NCBI GenBank assembly: GCA_964505035.1
Contig: CAZDGK010000055.1
Span: 1-6,682 of the forward strand
Direction of reading: 5' to 3'
DNA: 6,682 nt
Source of the DNA: CAZDGK01 sp964505035
GTDB taxonomy: Bacteria; Patescibacteriota; Saccharimonadia; UBA4664
Under the pieces are notes generated by a model. It had not been told where the DNA came from. It worked only from the letters and a program-made list of their open reading frames with translations, and did not search any database. How positions within the stretch are numbered: position 1 is the stretch's first letter; the number at the start of each line of letters is the position of its first letter. Below, piece after piece: positions 5,696-6,682 of this stretch. A program made the position numbers and the translations under genes.

Positions 5696-5724
5696 TTGAC
5701 TTATACGCAAAAGTATACTATGAT
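5696..5724 (+). promoter_or_regulatory. Sigma70-type promoter of the pspA-like gene
   Basis: TTGACT (5696-5701) and TATGAT (5719-5724) each match consensus at five of six positions, with a 17-base spacer, the best promoter in the window. Transcription would start near 5731, giving a leader of about 55 bases. The extended -35 nonamer TATTGACTT also occurs at the major pilin promoter (4851-4859). Classic enterobacterial pspA uses sigma54; no -24/-12 GG/GC element is seen here. Confidence 0.7.
5702..5719 (+). promoter_or_regulatory. Palindromic candidate operator inside the pspA-like promoter
   Basis: Between the -35 and -10 boxes lies TATAC-GCAAAA-GTATA (5702-5717), and its right half is also part of the perfect 8-base palindrome AGTATACT (5712-5719). 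A dimeric repressor bound here would block RNA polymerase. AT-rich palindromes occur by chance near promoters, so this is a candidate only. Confidence 0.35.
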
Positions 5725-5737
5725 TGCCTAATGCGAG

Positions 5738-5780
5738 CGGTCGCCGACCGACTCGTGTCTCGTTCCCCAAACCGAAGGGA
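5738..5780 (+). promoter_or_regulatory. Leader of the pspA-like mRNA: small hairpin and ribosome binding site
   Basis: CGGTC (5738-5742) and GACCG (5746-5750) can pair around a GCC loop near the predicted 5' end, which may protect the transcript. The ribosome binding site AAGGGA (5775-5780) lies five bases before ATG 5786 and supports that start. Confidence 0.45.
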
Positions 5781-5785
5781 CAGAA

Positions 5786-6550
5786 ATGGCGAACCCATTC
5801 GTCAAGGGCTGGAAGTACTTCATGGCGCTGCTCGGTCACAAGATCGACGAGTATGCCGACCCCGCGGTCGTCATCCAGCAAGCCATCGAGGAGCTCCAGC
5901 GCGGACACCAGGGACTGGTACAACAGGCGGCATCCGTCATCGGCAACCAGCGCCAGCTGGAGATGCAGATGTCCCGTAGGCAGGCGGAGGTGGGCAAGCT
6001 CACCGAGAACGCCCGGCAAGCCTTGGTGCTGGCCGCTGAGGCCCGCACCAGCGGCGACGAGGAGAAGGCTCAGGAATACGAGCGCACTGCTCAGACGTTC
6101 GCCACTCAACTGGTGACGGCTGAGGAGCTCCTCACCGATCTGGTCAACCTGCACAAATCGGCTCTCGCTGCCTCGACCCAGGCCCGCCGGGCCGTCGAGG
6201 ACAACGCTCAGCTACTGCAGGGCCATCTGGCCGAACGCACCAAGCTGCTCAGTCAGCTGGAGCAGGCCAAGATGCAGGAGACCGTGGCTAAGTCGCTCGA
6301 GATCATGGGCGGCACGGCGCAGGGTTCCGGACCGAGTTTCGACGAGGTCCGTGAGCAGATCGAACGCCGCTTCGCCACCGCGCTGGGTCGGGCCGATCTG
6401 GCCGCGAACTCGCCGGAGGGACTGATGCGTCAGGTCCAGCAAGCGACCGCTATCAACGCGGGCGCTGCGCGGGTCGCGCAACTGCGGGCCGAGATTGAGG
6501 CAGGCGCATCGCCCGCCGCCATCACGGCCGACGCCGATGCCCACGCCTAG
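5786..6550 (+). CDS. pspA: PspA/IM30 (Vipp1) family membrane-stress protein
   Basis: 254-residue peripheral membrane protein of the PspA/IM30 family, an ESCRT-III relative that oligomerises on the inner face of the cytoplasmic membrane and preserves its integrity under stress. The N-terminal helix MANPFVKGWKYFMALL is amphipathic and would insert into lipid; IDEYADPAVVIQQAIEEL (about 20-37) opens the long helical hairpin that runs to about 155 and includes IGNQRQLE and ATQLVTAEELL. The conserved AERTKLLSQLEQAKMQE is at 149-165, followed by SFDEVREQIERR near 184-195. The tail (about 239-254) is Ala/Asp-rich and disordered-looking. The overall wording strongly recalls actinobacterial PspA as I remember it. 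Length is slightly above the usual 220-250. No PspB, PspC or PspF homologue is visible. Valine codons favour GTC (9 GTC, 4 GTG, 1 GTA), unlike the GTG-biased minor pilin at 1972-2457 but like the major pilin. Confidence 0.92.
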   Translation: MANPFVKGWKYFMALLGHKIDEYADPAVVIQQAIEELQRGHQGLVQQAASVIGNQRQLEMQMSRRQAEVGKLTENARQALVLAAEARTSGDEEKAQEYERTAQTFATQLVTAEELLTDLVNLHKSALAASTQARRAVEDNAQLLQGHLAERTKLLSQLEQAKMQETVAKSLEIMGGTAQGSGPSFDEVREQIERRFATALGRADLAANSPEGLMRQVQQATAINAGAARVAQLRAEIEAGASPAAITADADAHA

Positions 6551-6552
6551 TG

Positions 6553-6566
6553 CCAGTTCAAACTGG
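6553..6566 (+). repeat. Short hairpin just after the pspA-like stop
   Basis: CCAGTT (6553-6558) and AACTGG (6561-6566) form a perfect inverted repeat; a folded RNA would use five pairs around a TCAA loop. It starts three bases after the stop and precedes the main terminator, perhaps helping 3'-end stability. Confidence 0.4.
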
Positions 6567-6571
6567 TAGTG

Positions 6572-6607
6572 CCCGGGAGTCACATTCGACTCCCGGGTTT
6601 CTCTTTT
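6572..6607 (+). terminator. Rho-independent terminator of the pspA-like gene
   Basis: A perfect 10-base-pair GC-rich stem, CCCGGGAGTC (6572-6581) and GACTCCCGGG (6588-6597), with loop ACATTC, is followed by the T-rich tail TTTCTCTTTT (6598-6607). It acts in the + direction; read on the - strand the stem is not followed by a T run, so it is a weaker stop for the convergent kinase gene. Confidence 0.9.
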
Positions 6608-6620
6608 ATAAACGCGATAG

Positions 6621-6682
6621 CTAGGCCGTGGGCAGCTCGATGGTAAAGACGGTACCCTTGCGCACTTCGCTGTGCTCGAGGT
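6621..6682 (-). CDS. C-terminal end of a probable sensor histidine kinase (partial)
   Basis: The last 19 sense codons and a TAG stop (6621-6623) are present on the - strand; the rest lies beyond the window. They read LEHSEVRKGTVFTIELPTA. The ending 'G-T-x-F-T-I-E-L-P' is the typical last beta strand of the HATPase_c domain of two-component histidine kinases, where the preceding part usually reads as a glycine-rich G2 box. The gene converges on pspA across the terminator region. With so few residues, another GHKL ATPase is possible, but the kinase reading is the usual one for this ending. Confidence 0.6.
   Translation of the reverse strand, partial: LEHSEVRKGTVFTIELPTA

Noticed and set aside
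5731..5979. ATG exactly at the predicted transcription start of the pspA-like mRNA, opening a frame that overlaps pspA out of phase
   Set aside because: A leaderless product is possible in principle, but the frame extends equally upstream of the ATG and its translation is Arg/Pro-rich as expected for a shifted reading of pspA.

Overview
The window is a bacterial type IV pilus locus followed by a short envelope-stress segment. All genes with clear starts lie on the + strand, apart from a gene tail that enters from the right edge on the - strand. GC content is fairly high. TGA works as an ordinary stop (it ends pilB, three minor pilin genes and others), which argues against the recoded Gracilibacteria/Absconditabacteria lineages. 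The short minor pilins, the style of the major pilin and the Trp/Asp-rich second minor pilin look to me like Candidate Phyla Radiation (Patescibacteria) pili. Saccharibacteria is the best guess because the PspA looks actinobacterial, but this is inference; Chloroflexota or another high-GC lineage remains possible.

Bases 1-4804 form one tightly packed operon. It holds the C-terminal part of the PilB/GspE assembly ATPase (cut by the window start), the PilC/GspF platform protein, and four small prepilin-like proteins in the order GspH-, GspI/PilV-, GspJ/PilW- and GspK/PilX-like. A 185-residue soluble protein follows that may be a reduced PilM-like partner. Neighbouring pilus genes overlap by 1, 4 or 11 bases, or are separated by 1 base, which suggests translational coupling. 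The second minor pilin carries a C-terminal beta-sandwich-like module that could be an adhesin displayed at the pilus tip.

Bases 4805-5444 hold the major pilin gene as its own unit, with a good sigma70-type promoter, a Shine-Dalgarno site and a strong hairpin terminator. This fits a subunit needed in far larger amounts than the assembly machinery.

Bases 5445-6607 hold two more units, each with its own promoter: a 55-residue protein with two membrane segments, then a PspA/IM30-family membrane-protecting protein with a palindrome inside its promoter and a strong terminator. At the right edge the last 19 sense codons of a probable sensor histidine kinase run on the opposite strand, convergent with pspA.

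A plausible reading is as follows. PilB hydrolyses ATP to drive PilC, which extrudes pilin subunits after the minor pilins H-I-J-K prime the tip. The nearby PspA-like protein may guard the membrane, but no functional link to the pilus is shown. No prepilin peptidase, PilT, PilN, PilO or secretin is seen in this window. No RNA genes, CRISPR arrays or mobile elements were recognised, and no stretch over 300 bases lacks a gene.
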